Notes: generated by a model from the sequence alone, not told the origin. 64,000 bases of DNA from Clostridium bowmanii (GCF_018861315.1 NZ_JAHLDL010000014.1:1-64000), one strand, 5' to 3'. Counted from the first letter of the stretch, positions 55,959 through 64,000 are shown. Numbers and translations are program-made.

Positions 55959-56894
55959 ATGAGTAATTTTAATGTTAAGAAAATAATTCAAATAACTTTA
56001 CTTATAATAGTTATTTCAATAGGGTTTGCTTTTATAGTTGCAAAAATCCAGGGAATAAACCTATTAGAAAAAAGCAAGCAAGTTACAGTATCAAAGGGGA
56101 ATGGAAGTATTAACGAAATAAAGGAATTTGATATAGTGCCCATAAGCAAGGTCATGGTGGATACAGTAAGTTCTGATGTTAACATAATTTTGTGGAAGGG
56201 TGATAAGATAAAGGTGCATTTTTATGGTACAGCCTCTGACCTGAGTAGGGCACCTAAATTAGAAACCAGTTTAAGTAGAGACAAACTAGATATATCAATA
56301 AAATATCCAAATCAAATTACATCTATATTTAATTTTAACTTAAACACAAAACTAGATTTGTATATTCCAGAAAAATACAAAAAATCTATGGATATAGAAA
56401 CTGTATCAGGGGAAATAAATATTGACAAGCTTGAGGCGGATAACTTTGATGTAAGTTCAACTTCAGGAGATGTAAATATAAATTCTATTGTAGCCAATAT
56501 AACAGATTTTGAAAGTGTTTCGGGTACCATTAATATAAAATCACTATCTGCTAAAGCAAACGGATTTGAGACAACTTCAGGTGATATTAAAATTGAAGCC
56601 ATTAATGGAGATATTAGTGCAAATTCAGTTTCAGGAAGCATAACAGCATCATATAATACATTTAATAATGAGGTAGCAGCAGAGACTGTTTCAGGAGATG
56701 TAGATTTAATTCTTCCAAAAACTTCAGAATTTATGGTTGATTTTAGTAGTACATCTGGAGAATTAGATAACGATTTTCATTTAGTAGTAAAAGGAAAAGT
56801 AGAAAAGCAAAATATTAAGGGAACTGTTGGAAATGGTAAGAAAACTATTAGAGTAGAGACCATTTCGGGGGATGCTGTTATTAATAAAAAATAA
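55959..56894 (+). CDS. DUF4097 beta-repeat membrane protein
   Basis: This protein of about 311 residues has one N-terminal membrane helix (about 8-30) followed by repeats of the xxVSGDVxI type (ETVSGEINI, SSTSGDVNI, ESVSGTINI, ETTSGDIKI, NSVSGSITA, ETVSGDVDL), a right-handed beta-helix-like fold. DUF4097 proteins are linked to envelope stress systems. ATG 55959 follows AGGAGGGGG; the earlier in-frame ATG at 55929 has no ribosome-binding site. Confidence 0.88.
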   Translation: MSNFNVKKIIQITLLIIVISIGFAFIVAKIQGINLLEKSKQVTVSKGNGSINEIKEFDIVPISKVMVDTVSSDVNIILWKGDKIKVHFYGTASDLSRAPKLETSLSRDKLDISIKYPNQITSIFNFNLNTKLDLYIPEKYKKSMDIETVSGEINIDKLEADNFDVSSTSGDVNINSIVANITDFESVSGTINIKSLSAKANGFETTSGDIKIEAINGDISANSVSGSITASYNTFNNEVAAETVSGDVDLILPKTSEFMVDFSSTSGELDNDFHLVVKGKVEKQNIKGTVGNGKKTIRVETISGDAVINKK

Positions 56895-56904
56895 ATCATT
56901 TTTT

Positions 56905-56953
56905 AAAGAAACACACAGGCTAATTTATGAAAATTGGCCTGTGTGTTTCTTTA
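56905..56953 (+). terminator. DUF4097 terminator (bidirectional)
   Basis: A 16-bp stem: AAAGAAACACACAGGC (56905-56920) with GCCTGTGTGTTTCTTT (56937-56952). Confidence 0.85.
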
Positions 56954-56987
56954 TCGAAAATTTGTTATAGGTACTTAATCAATGATT

Positions 56988-57875
56988 CTACTTTGAAATA
57001 TCGTTAAATTTCTTTCTGTAGCCGCACTTTCTGCATAATTCTTCAACAACTTCTCGCCTAGAAAAACCATTGAAAATGTGGTTTGACCTTTGATTTTCAA
57101 CTATTTCAGAAAATGGAGTTTTATGAATATTGCCTAGGTTAATTACACCTTCTCCATCAAGGCAACAGGGTACTACTGTGCCATCTACTAATATGGCCAC
57201 TTGGTTTCTAAGACCATAACAAAAACCTGGGCTATTGTCTTCTCGGGCGTTTAAATCTGGCCACTGAAATTCATGGTCTTGATTTAAATAAACTTTATCA
57301 CAAATTTTAATACCGTGACCTGCGTGTATTTCTTCTTCTATTTTGTAAGGTAAATTAAAAGCCTTTTCAATTACAGACAGCAAGTAACGATTTTTATTAG
57401 CCTGAAGATTTGTTGTATTATCTACATCAAGGTTCCATAACCTTAGGGAAAACAAAGTATCAGTTATATTAAGGGCTTCTTTCACAAAGGAAATAATATT
57501 ATTAACATATTCGTCCTTATTAGATTCGCCTTCATTGCCATCAAAACTATGCAAAGAAAAATTAATCTGTCTTAAGGCGGGCTTTAAAATTATTTTGTCT
57601 CGAACTTTGTTTATTAGTGTTCCATTGGTGGTTATATTAACCTTAAAACCTTTTTCATAACTTAAATCCAAGAATTCATCTAGTTTCGGATGTAAAAGTG
57701 GTTCTCCTTTAACATGAAAATATATATATTCCGTATGAGGTTTTATTCCATCTAATATTTTGCTAAAGGTTTCTAAGGTCATAAACTCAGGAGGCCTTCG
57801 AGTTTGTGGACAAAAACTACAAGAAAGGTTACATGCATTAGTAATTTCTATATAAAATTTTTTGAATCTTTTCAT
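56988..57875 (-). CDS. radical SAM/SPASM-domain protein
   Basis: This 295-residue protein has the radical SAM cluster motif CNLSCSFC (residues 14-21), the GEPLLHP strand, and C-terminal cysteines (PCCLDGEG, ELCRKCGYRKK) typical of a SPASM domain holding auxiliary Fe-S clusters. SPASM enzymes often modify peptides, but no precursor peptide is obvious beside it, so the substrate is unknown. It stands alone. Confidence 0.87.
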   Translation of the reverse strand: MKRFKKFYIEITNACNLSCSFCPQTRRPPEFMTLETFSKILDGIKPHTEYIYFHVKGEPLLHPKLDEFLDLSYEKGFKVNITTNGTLINKVRDKIILKPALRQINFSLHSFDGNEGESNKDEYVNNIISFVKEALNITDTLFSLRLWNLDVDNTTNLQANKNRYLLSVIEKAFNLPYKIEEEIHAGHGIKICDKVYLNQDHEFQWPDLNAREDNSPGFCYGLRNQVAILVDGTVVPCCLDGEGVINLGNIHKTPFSEIVENQRSNHIFNGFSRREVVEELCRKCGYRKKFNDISK

Positions 57876-58138
57876 TTGTCATACTCCAATCGTAAATAAA
57901 CTTTAGATGGTTCACAGTAAATATATAAATAGTAACATGATGATTTTAACATAAAATCGTTATAGATTGTATATATAGAAATTAAAGATTATTATGTATT
58001 ACAAGAAAATAAATATAATTATTGATTTTAATAAGGCTCTAAGTTTATATATGAATAATAATTTACTATAAAGCTAAAAATATAATAATTTTTAAATTAC
58101 ATTATAGTTAGTCTTTGCCATCCCTTTGGATGGCATTT
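57876..58138. other. AT-rich intergenic region with a hairpin
   Basis: There is no ORF. A GCCATCC/GGATGGC hairpin (58118-58134) lies at the right edge just after the DTW-gene stop; its T-run is on the plus strand, so termination of the leftward gene is uncertain. Confidence 0.5.
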
Positions 58139-58771
58139 TTACTTAACTTGGTGGCTACTTGATCCAGCCTTATAGCTCTTTAAAAATAGATTGAAAAACT
58201 CATTTATTACTTGTGAACTTTCAATCTCTCCATTTATTTTCAATGCTTCCATTGCGACTTCTATTGTGCATAAGTTACCATCTACCACACCTCGTCTCAA
58301 ATCATAATTAGACTTGAAATTTGGCTCTAATGAAATGATTGGTAGTTTTTCTAGGTAAGCACTTCTTCTAAATATTTTTCGAGCCTCTTTCCAGGTACCA
58401 TCTATAATAATAAATGCGGGTATTTTTCTTGTATTCTTATATTTAACTTTACGGCTTTTATTCTCATTATTTTCTATAGGAAAAAGTAAGAAAGGTTCAT
58501 ATATTTCATTATTTAAATTTGATATTAACGTCTCAGGTGTTTTTGTTCTTTCCCAAAGAAAAATTTCAGTGGAATTTGGATTAACTAGCTCTAATAGCCT
58601 TGCAGTATTAGAAGGTCTGTAAAGTTCTTTTTCCGTTGACAGAATCCAAATTTTCGCATCAGTTTTTATCTTAGGCGCACTATCACAAAGGCAATTTATA
58701 ATTGGTAAGCCGCATGTGTTACAACTATCATATAGACTTGTTATTTGTTTTACTTTGTAAATTGAATTCAT
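58139..58771 (-). CDS. DTW-domain tRNA-uridine aminocarboxypropyltransferase
   Basis: This 210-residue protein has an N-terminal cysteine cluster (CNTCGLPIINCLCD) and the family core IIDGTWKEARKIFRRS near 135, the DTW motif site. The family installs acp3U in tRNA using SAM (E. coli TapT, formerly YfiP). I assign the general activity by family; the position modified here is not known. It has no close operon partners. Confidence 0.88.
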   Translation of the reverse strand: MNSIYKVKQITSLYDSCNTCGLPIINCLCDSAPKIKTDAKIWILSTEKELYRPSNTARLLELVNPNSTEIFLWERTKTPETLISNLNNEIYEPFLLFPIENNENKSRKVKYKNTRKIPAFIIIDGTWKEARKIFRRSAYLEKLPIISLEPNFKSNYDLRRGVVDGNLCTIEVAMEALKINGEIESSQVINEFFNLFLKSYKAGSSSHQVK

Positions 58772-58850
58772 AGTTCAATCATTACCTTTCTTTAGTACAT
58801 TTATATTTAAAATCTACTCGTGATTATCTCAATTTGAATAAAACAATAAC

Positions 58851-59276
58851 TTACATTTGAGATCCGTAACCCATTCTATTAACAAGTCCTTGTATGGATA
58901 ATAAATTTTCCTTTTGTTTTTTAATTCCCATACAAACTTTGTTGGCCTTCAATTTTAACTTTGTACCATCTTCCAAAGTGAAATACAGTTTTTTTCCTAT
59001 TCCAAACATCCAATTAGATACTTTTGTTGATTTAACATATGACCTTGGTACAATGCTAGAACCATTTGGTTTGCCTGACATACTCAAATTTATTAGTACT
59101 AACTCGTCTTCATTAAGACCCACAATATAAGATTTATTTGCTAATCCCGCCAGGCTTCCAAGAAGCATTGTCTTGGTAAAGTTAGCAGTTATAACACAAT
59201 AAAAATAGTAGTAGGGTTTTAGTTTGTACCCCGTGCATTCAGATAACATTGCTTCAATCTTTTCATCATTTAACAT
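58851..59276 (-). CDS. small protein of unknown function (PH-like?)
   Basis: This protein of about 141 residues begins MLNDEKIEAMLSECTGYKLKPYYYF. ATG 59276 follows AAAGGAG; a longer reading to 59369 has none. The alternating strands (YIVGLNEDELVLINL, KLYFTLEDGTKLKLKANK) suggest a beta-rich domain such as a bacterial PH-like fold. There is no secretion signal. It lies 49 nt from the chimeric AAC(3) gene. Confidence 0.7.
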   Translation of the reverse strand: MLNDEKIEAMLSECTGYKLKPYYYFYCVITANFTKTMLLGSLAGLANKSYIVGLNEDELVLINLSMSGKPNGSSIVPRSYVKSTKVSNWMFGIGKKLYFTLEDGTKLKLKANKVCMGIKKQKENLLSIQGLVNRMGYGSQM

Positions 59277-59325
59277 ATATAATTCTCCTTTATATTTTTT
59301 AGTGTTTAAAGTTAATAACAGGATT

Positions 59326-60153
59326 TTAGTTAAATCTATTACTTTGTAACCACTGTTTTGCAAAATCAACCCCTATTTTCATAGGAAACAACTTACATTG
59401 GGCCTTACCAACATTACCAAGTATTACGTTGTCTGTTGCTTGCAATGCCTTGCCTAGCTTCTTAAAATCATCATCAGAATTATAATCGAAATCTTCAAAC
59501 CACTTCCAAGTTCTTTTATTATTTTCTATAATTGCCGCCCCCATTTTTGTTGTTGGCATTTTTTTATTTAGTGCTTCTGCAAGATGAAAGCATGTACAAG
59601 AATCATATCCTACTCCTAGTAAAAGTACTTTTGCTTTTAAATTATACATTTTACCTAAGGGGGATTCCATTCCAAATTGAGGTGTCAATTTATGATTATT
59701 TGTAATATCCTTGGCGAATTTTCCTTGAGATGCAAATGATACCTGTGGGTGATTGTACCTATATACCTCAGGTAAGGTTCTGAATAATTCAGCAACACTA
59801 CCCATTCCCCTAGTTTGTGTGAGATTTACATCAAAGGCTGGCATGCTATCATATATTGGTTGTAACCATTCATTAGGAACTGGTGGATTTTCCCATTCTG
59901 CTGGATCAGAGATTTCTCCGCTATGAGCAGGCATTATTAATGTTCCATTCTCATTAAGAACTTGCCGAAGTGCAATTATAACTGCTACAACAATTGTAAT
60001 AACTGCTACAAACATCATATTATAGTGATGGCTTCTTGCTGCTTCTTCAGATGCCCATTTTACTTGTGCCATATTAAAGATCATAAATATAAACATAGAA
60101 ATAATACTTATTGCCACATGTATTAATAATGATTTTAGATTGTTTTTTACCAA
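59326..60153 (-). CDS. chimeric AAC(3)-family acetyltransferase, N-terminus replaced
   Basis: Residues ~60-275 match aminoglycoside 3-N-acetyltransferases: GTLIMPAHSGEISDPAEWENPP, RGMGSVAELFRTLP, NHPQVSFASQGKFA, VLLLGVGYDSCTCFHLAE. The first ~60 residues are not the usual AAC N-domain, which has a conserved VHSS strand for CoA. They are two membrane helices (about 8-30 and 45-62) from some other protein, joined at about VVAVIIALRQVL. The enzyme lacks its usual N-terminal fold, so activity is doubtful. The neighbouring frameshifted gene shows the area is decaying. Confidence 0.8.
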   Translation of the reverse strand: MVKNNLKSLLIHVAISIISMFIFMIFNMAQVKWASEEAARSHHYNMMFVAVITIVVAVIIALRQVLNENGTLIMPAHSGEISDPAEWENPPVPNEWLQPIYDSMPAFDVNLTQTRGMGSVAELFRTLPEVYRYNHPQVSFASQGKFAKDITNNHKLTPQFGMESPLGKMYNLKAKVLLLGVGYDSCTCFHLAEALNKKMPTTKMGAAIIENNKRTWKWFEDFDYNSDDDFKKLGKALQATDNVILGNVGKAQCKLFPMKIGVDFAKQWLQSNRFN

Positions 60154-60222
60154 GAAAAGCTCCCCCTAAACAATTAATTTTTAATCAAAGAAATTTTTGC
60201 TATAATGAGAAAAATTTTAATT

Positions 60223-60567
60223 TTATATAACTGTATTCAATTTTTCAGATGGATTAGCTATGGTCAGTCCAAATTCATAGGAATGAATAAGTTCAATACA
60301 CTTTCTGGTGTTCCCCAGTTTTTCTTCTAAGTGAATGTATGGATCACTCATTGCCCCAGTTCCTATCATACACTTCTTTCTTTTCCTTCGGAGCCCATCC
60401 TCTAAAACCTTTGGTGCATTAAGCTTTACTGCTATATCTTCAAAATCATGATGCAGCTGATAGCATTTGCTCCTTGAATCGCAATAAATACAGCCATGAG
60501 TACAGCCACGGTATATATTATTCCATTTTGAGCTGATAAGATACCTTTTACCTCTGTTTCATGCATA
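60223..60567 (-). pseudogene. frameshifted, truncated radical SAM gene (SPL-like)
   Basis: On the minus strand ATG 60567 (behind AAGGAG) starts MHETEVKGILSAQNG. The frame must then shift by one base at about 60521 to continue with NIYRGCTHGCIYCDSRSKCY, DGLRRKRKKCMIGTGAMSDP and NTRKCIELIHSYEFGLTI before a stop at 60223. CTHGCIYC is a radical SAM motif of the spore photoproduct lyase-like group. Only about 110 of roughly 290 residues remain. A single-base deletion in ATGAAT explains the shift. Confidence 0.82.
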
Positions 60568-60965
60568 ATGTTCTCCTTGTTGCTGAAATAATTTTTGTTA
60601 AATATACTTATTATAGGTACTGTTTAATACCGTAACATACTACTTTAGAATGGCATCTCAGGAAAACAATTTACTTGAATATTTTCACTACCACAATTAG
60701 CATATGCCATGACGATTTTCGCCTTGAAATTCCATTTTATATAGAACTATTCTACAAATAGTAAAAAAATCCTTTGTAATTCTCCAAAAGAGATATGCTT
60801 TAATGAGATAGCGAGCATTCAAAGTCATTATGCCCCGAGATAAAGGTGACATCTTAAAATCTGCTCAGTATAAAGAATAGATAGAAGGTTTTATAATTAA
60901 AACAGAACATAACAATACTTATCTTCATAATATACATAACGTATTTATATTATGGAGGGAATGTT
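60568..60965. other. degraded non-coding stretch
   Basis: There is no ORF I can support. On the minus strand an open stretch (about 60735-60645) would encode AKIVMAYANCGSENIQ and end after FPEMPF, without a ribosome-binding site. It may be another gene remnant next to the pseudogene. Confidence 0.35.
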
Positions 60966-61412
60966 TTGAAAAAATTAAATTCTGAAAGTTTAAACGTTAA
61001 TTTTGGAATTGGGACAAGTAAGACAGAACCAATTATTCCTAGAAAATATACCCTTACTCATTCAGATATTACTGGAGAGTTATTTTTGACTATTGAAGCA
61101 AGATATGATTATGAGAAAATCACTGATATGAGGGATGAAGTGCTAGCAGAGTGGACTATGACCAGTGAAGATTATGCTTTGATGGTTTATGTTATGGTAG
61201 ATAATGAAAAGAACCCAGTAATGTCAGCTATCCGTAATGATATCTTTGTAAAAGAGCTCCCCTTAGCATTAGAGGCAATTGTTTATGGTGATAGGGAGCT
61301 TTTAAAGACTAACCGACATTTATACAAAGCACCTATTTATGTTAAATTTAATTCGGCTTATCCTGTGTTTAATCGTCTAGAGCTATGGGGCACACTTTCA
61401 GATTATAAGTAA
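60966..61412 (+). CDS. Staygreen (SGR) family protein
   Basis: This 148-residue protein aligns with plant Staygreen/Mg-dechelatase. IIPRKYTLTHSDITGELFLTI corresponds to plant LPRTYTLTHSDIT, RDEVLAEW to RDEVVAEW, FVKELPLALEAIVYGDRELL to the KELPVVLKAFVHGDG segment, and FNRLELWGTL to the FNKVECWG end. Plant SGR removes magnesium from chlorophyll a, and bacterial homologues can act on chlorophyll. This organism shows no sign of photosynthesis, so the natural substrate is unknown. Translation starts at TTG 60966 behind GGAGGGA. It converges with tspO. Confidence 0.88.
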   Translation: MKKLNSESLNVNFGIGTSKTEPIIPRKYTLTHSDITGELFLTIEARYDYEKITDMRDEVLAEWTMTSEDYALMVYVMVDNEKNPVMSAIRNDIFVKELPLALEAIVYGDRELLKTNRHLYKAPIYVKFNSAYPVFNRLELWGTLSDYK

Positions 61413-61458
61413 AAATTGTATTCTCAAGAAAGCAGTCTTGAAATGCGTAGGAAATAAT

Positions 61459-61953
61459 TTAATTCATCATCCATATAGCATAATTTAAAACTCCAGCAAA
61501 GGATACCCAGGCTATATAAGGAATCATAAGATAAGCAGATGGTTTATCTATCCTATAAAATTCAAAAGTAGTTAAAAGAATGAATACTAATAATAGAAGT
61601 AATTCTAAGAAAGCTATTGCATATAGTCTAAATCTGAAAAATACAATGGACCAAAGAAAGTTTAAAAATAGCTGAGAACAATATAAAATTAATGCTTTTG
61701 ATACATCTTCCCCTGCTTTGCCTTTCATCCAAGTCCGATAAGCAGCTACACCCATTAAAAAGAATAGTATTGTCCATACTACAGGAAAAACTAAGCCGGG
61801 GGGTGAAAAGGGTGGTTTATTGAAATTTTTATAATCACTAGAGGCGGTCATACTCAAAAATCCACTTAAAAAACCTACACCTTGCGTCAGTAGAATGCTA
61901 ATAATAAGAGCGATAATGTTTTTTTCTCCGTTTACTTTGAAAATATTAAACAT
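61459..61953 (-). CDS. tspO: TspO/MBR family tryptophan-rich sensory protein
   Basis: This 164-residue protein has five membrane helices and the family residues NKPPFSPPGLVFPVVWTILFFLMGVAAYRTW and LNFLWSIVFF. TspO binds porphyrins and heme, and some homologues degrade protoporphyrin IX in light. It ends 46 nt from the Staygreen gene, so two tetrapyrrole-linked families sit tail to tail. Confidence 0.93.
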   Translation of the reverse strand: MFNIFKVNGEKNIIALIISILLTQGVGFLSGFLSMTASSDYKNFNKPPFSPPGLVFPVVWTILFFLMGVAAYRTWMKGKAGEDVSKALILYCSQLFLNFLWSIVFFRFRLYAIAFLELLLLLVFILLTTFEFYRIDKPSAYLMIPYIAWVSFAGVLNYAIWMMN

Positions 61954-62114
61954 AATTATCTTCCTTTCTAATAATATTTTAATAGAGTTCTTAGTCGAAA
62001 AAATATTATAACTATATATTTTATAATATATTTATTTAGGAGCGATTTTATACCTAAAGGGTTTTGGTAATTGGTGAAGTGTGTCACTCTTTTGTATTAT
62101 AAAAACTAGGCATA

Positions 62115-62163
62115 GAAAAAGTGTTGCTCTAAGATATATTAAAATCTAACTTAGAGCAACACT
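62115..62163 (-). terminator. terminator of the zinc-ribbon gene
   Basis: GTGTTGCTCTAAG (62121-62133) and CTTAGAGCAACAC (62150-62162) form a 13-bp stem, followed on the minus strand by TTTTTC. Confidence 0.85.
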
Positions 62164-62463
62164 TTATTTTTTAGAATTCTTTGTAGCAGTTCTAGGTGGT
62201 TTTACAGTTTTCCATCTTTTTAATTTACAAGTATTTCTTGTTAAGAATTTTGCCACAAATTTGGGAAGCTTCATTTCTATTATTTTATTAGTTACCATTT
62301 CTTTCATTTCAATTACAGTTATATCAGGTAAAGTAAATTCACCATTTTCATAGCAATGAAGGCAATACATTTCATTTAAGCTACCATCAGCTTCAGTTCC
62401 TGCATATTTTTCATCCTTATTTAAAGGCATTCCACAACTTTGACAATTAACATATTTCTTCAT
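62164..62463 (-). CDS. putative zinc-ribbon domain protein
   Basis: This 99-residue protein has CQSCGMPLNKDEKYAGTEADG then YCLHCYENGEF, the putative zinc-ribbon family (CxxC...CxxC), and a basic C-terminal tail (KRWKTVKPPRTATKNSKK) that could bind nucleic acid. The function is unknown. Confidence 0.87.
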   Translation of the reverse strand: MKKYVNCQSCGMPLNKDEKYAGTEADGSLNEMYCLHCYENGEFTLPDITVIEMKEMVTNKIIEMKLPKFVAKFLTRNTCKLKRWKTVKPPRTATKNSKK

Positions 62464-62578
62464 AATAGTTCACACTCCATCTCTAATATATAAATTGAAT
62501 TTTTAATTACATTTTAACCTATAATATGTAACTTGAACATATAAATTCATAGAATTTTATGATTTATTAGAAAATAAG

Positions 62579-63532
62579 CTACATATCAAACCATCCTTTA
62601 CGTTTAAACCAAAAAAACATCTCTATTGCAATAATAGCCATGATTAATAAAATTACTAAATAACCATATTTCCAAGTAAGTTCAGGCATGATTTCAAAAT
62701 TCATACCGTAAACCCCGACGATAAACGTTAAGGGTATAAATATACTCGATATTACAGTTAAAAACATCATATGTTTATTCATTCGAGATGAATTAATGGA
62801 CAAGTAATTATCACGCATATCAGAGGTTAATTCCCTATTAGAAGCTATCATATCCGATAGTTTAACTAAGTGATCATAAATATCAGAAAAATATAATTTA
62901 TGTTCATGGAATCCTATTAGCCTTTCAGAGTTTGTTATTCTATATAATAAATCACGCATAGAATTTATAGTTCTACGCATCTTTAACAAGTCGCTCCGGA
63001 TCTCAAAAATTTCATCCATAAGGCTTCGAATATGCTTTCTTGAAGCGTTATTTTCGATTTCATCTAATTTGTCTTGAATTTTATTAATAGCGGGGAAGAA
63101 GTAATCAACTATATTATCTAATATTTTATGGGCAATATAAGAAGGACCTTTATCCCAATTTTTGTTATCTGTTTTTACACTTTTCCAAGCTTCATCTAGT
63201 TCATTTAATTCAGTACTATGATAAGAAACGATGTACGAATTGTCTACAAAGAGCGAGATTTCTAATGGATCTAAAGTATCTTGATTTAGCGCATTAAGCA
63301 CAAAATAATTATAATTATCATAATAATCTAGCTTTGGGTTATTGAATGAAAAAACACAATCTTCTATGGATAACTGATGAAAATGAAAATGGGTAGATAA
63401 TAAGGATATTTCCTCTTCAGTAGGATTATTAAAATCCATCCAATACCACAGTATGTTATCTTTTGATAAATCCTCTAAAGGTAAATCATAAACTATCTTT
63501 AAATCTTTTGTAATGGCTATTACGCGAATCAA
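62579..63532 (-). CDS. corA: CorA-family magnesium/divalent cation transporter
   Basis: This 317-residue protein has a large N-terminal cytoplasmic domain and two C-terminal helices with the selectivity motif YGMNFE (near 280). The pentameric CorA channel takes up Mg2+ (sometimes Co2+ or Ni2+). Translation begins at TTG 63532 behind AAAGGATGG. No M-box riboswitch is seen in the 331-nt upstream gap. Confidence 0.94.
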   Translation of the reverse strand: MIRVIAITKDLKIVYDLPLEDLSKDNILWYWMDFNNPTEEEISLLSTHFHFHQLSIEDCVFSFNNPKLDYYDNYNYFVLNALNQDTLDPLEISLFVDNSYIVSYHSTELNELDEAWKSVKTDNKNWDKGPSYIAHKILDNIVDYFFPAINKIQDKLDEIENNASRKHIRSLMDEIFEIRSDLLKMRRTINSMRDLLYRITNSERLIGFHEHKLYFSDIYDHLVKLSDMIASNRELTSDMRDNYLSINSSRMNKHMMFLTVISSIFIPLTFIVGVYGMNFEIMPELTWKYGYLVILLIMAIIAIEMFFWFKRKGWFDM

Positions 63533-63787
63533 ATAAATCCATCCTTTCTATAGTGCTTTTATTACTAATACAAATATTTATACATATTAAAACTGAATTT
63601 TTTAGTTATGAGATAATAAGCACATAATTAATTCATGACAATTTAATTATAATACAATAAGTACTAAAAACAATTAAAATATTAAACCAATAAATAATTT
63701 TAGAAACATAGTAAATACTAAGAAGTATGGAAAGATAAAACTCAATTATAATAAAATTTATAAAGATAGTTATAAAATACTTTTATC
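63533..63787. other. AT-rich intergenic region
   Basis: There is no ORF or structured RNA between the divergent corA gene and the promoter of the last gene. Confidence 0.4.
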
Positions 63788-63844
63788 TTGACATATACTA
63801 TAAAAATATATATACTTTGACTATCAAACTATTTGAAAATCAAA
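63788..63844 (+). promoter_or_regulatory. sigma-A promoter with two FabT-like operators
   Basis: TTGACA (63788-63793), a 17-nt spacer and TATACT (63811-63816). The palindromes TTTGACTATCAAA (63816-63828) and TTTGAAAATCAAA (63832-63844) follow, 16 bp apart centre to centre. The pattern TTTGA-N3-TCAAA resembles the FabT (MarR-type) operator of fatty-acid genes in Bacillota. Confidence 0.75.
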
Positions 63845-63863
63845 GCAAAGGGAGAGGATAATT

Positions 63864-64000
63864 ATGAAGTTACCTCCTTTAAAAATTGGAGAATTAATAG
63901 CACGTGTTCCTATAATTCAAGGTGGTATGGGCGTGGGAGTGTCTCTTTCCTCATTAGCATCAGCAGTTGCAAATGAAGGTGGAATTGGGATAATATCTAC
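63864..64000 (+). CDS. nitronate monooxygenase / FabK-like enzyme, 5' part
   Basis: The first 45 residues (MKLPPLKIGELIARVPIIQGGMGVG and then LASAVANEGGIGIIST) are the start of an FMN-dependent TIM barrel of the 2-nitropropane dioxygenase family, which includes nitronate monooxygenases and the enoyl-ACP reductase FabK. The gene runs off the right edge. AGGGAGAGG precedes ATG 63864. The FabT-like operators upstream favour a link to fatty-acid metabolism, but sequence alone cannot choose. Confidence 0.85.
   Translation, partial: MKLPPLKIGELIARVPIIQGGMGVGVSLSSLASAVANEGGIGIIS

Noticed and set aside
63533-63787. M-box magnesium riboswitch before corA
   Set aside because: The upstream gap on the corA strand has no GC-rich conserved helices, only AT-rich sequence.

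Overview
The window is a 64 kb, AT-rich, low-GC stretch around the chromosomal replication origin of a Clostridium-type (Bacillota, endospore-forming, anaerobic) bacterium. The evidence is the classic order gyrA-gyrB-remB-recF-yaaA-dnaN-dnaA / rpmH-rnpA-yidD-yidC-jag-mnmE-mnmG-rsmG-noc-parA-parB, the sporulation genes yyaC and lonC, and selenium-linked genes typical of clostridia. I cannot name the species.

Layout. 1-584: the 5' end of a 16S rRNA gene and its leader, read leftwards. 585-9720: the dnaA-to-gyrA replication block, also leftwards. Two groups of DnaA boxes flank dnaA; the dnaA-dnaN gap carries a DnaA-trio tract, so it is the likely unwinding site. 10264-19750: rightward rpmH-to-parB block with two perfect parS sites, one of them built into the terminator of noc. 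19854-24580: small genes, yyaC, an AI-2E-type permease and a sulfur/selenium trio (class V desulfurase, YedF, DUF3343 carrier). 24585-33214: rpsF-ssb-rpsR behind an S6:S18-type leader, then mazG-like, DUF2232, gdpP, rplI, lonC and dnaB.

33215-35377 is the most unusual accessory piece: an actin-like ParM gene, a ribbon-helix-helix ParR-like gene and an AT-rich repeat array upstream, together a plasmid-style ParMRC segregation cassette in the chromosome just after dnaB. It is followed by a TM2 gene, tRNA-Thr, a PAP2 protein, yhaM, a flavoprotein, purA and a DUF1858 gene. 41860-45375 holds an ECF S-component, an acyl-ACP thioesterase, a 231-bp hairpin element (a MITE-like family with relatives at 33.2 and 46.4 kb) and an HI0933-type flavoprotein. 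45717-46398 is a tandem duplication of a Glu-Val-Asp-Thr tRNA cluster. 46551-48510 encodes a helicase loader and a DnaD-type protein, partners of DnaA and DnaB.

48760-64000 is accessory and variable: an M23 peptidase, two unrecognised small genes, a divergent cis-prenyltransferase, a TetR/YhgE/DUF4097 envelope module, radical SAM and tRNA-modification genes, a chimeric AAC(3) acetyltransferase, a frameshifted radical SAM pseudogene, a Staygreen (Mg-dechelatase family) gene facing tspO, corA, and the start of a nitronate monooxygenase/FabK-type gene behind two FabT-like operators.
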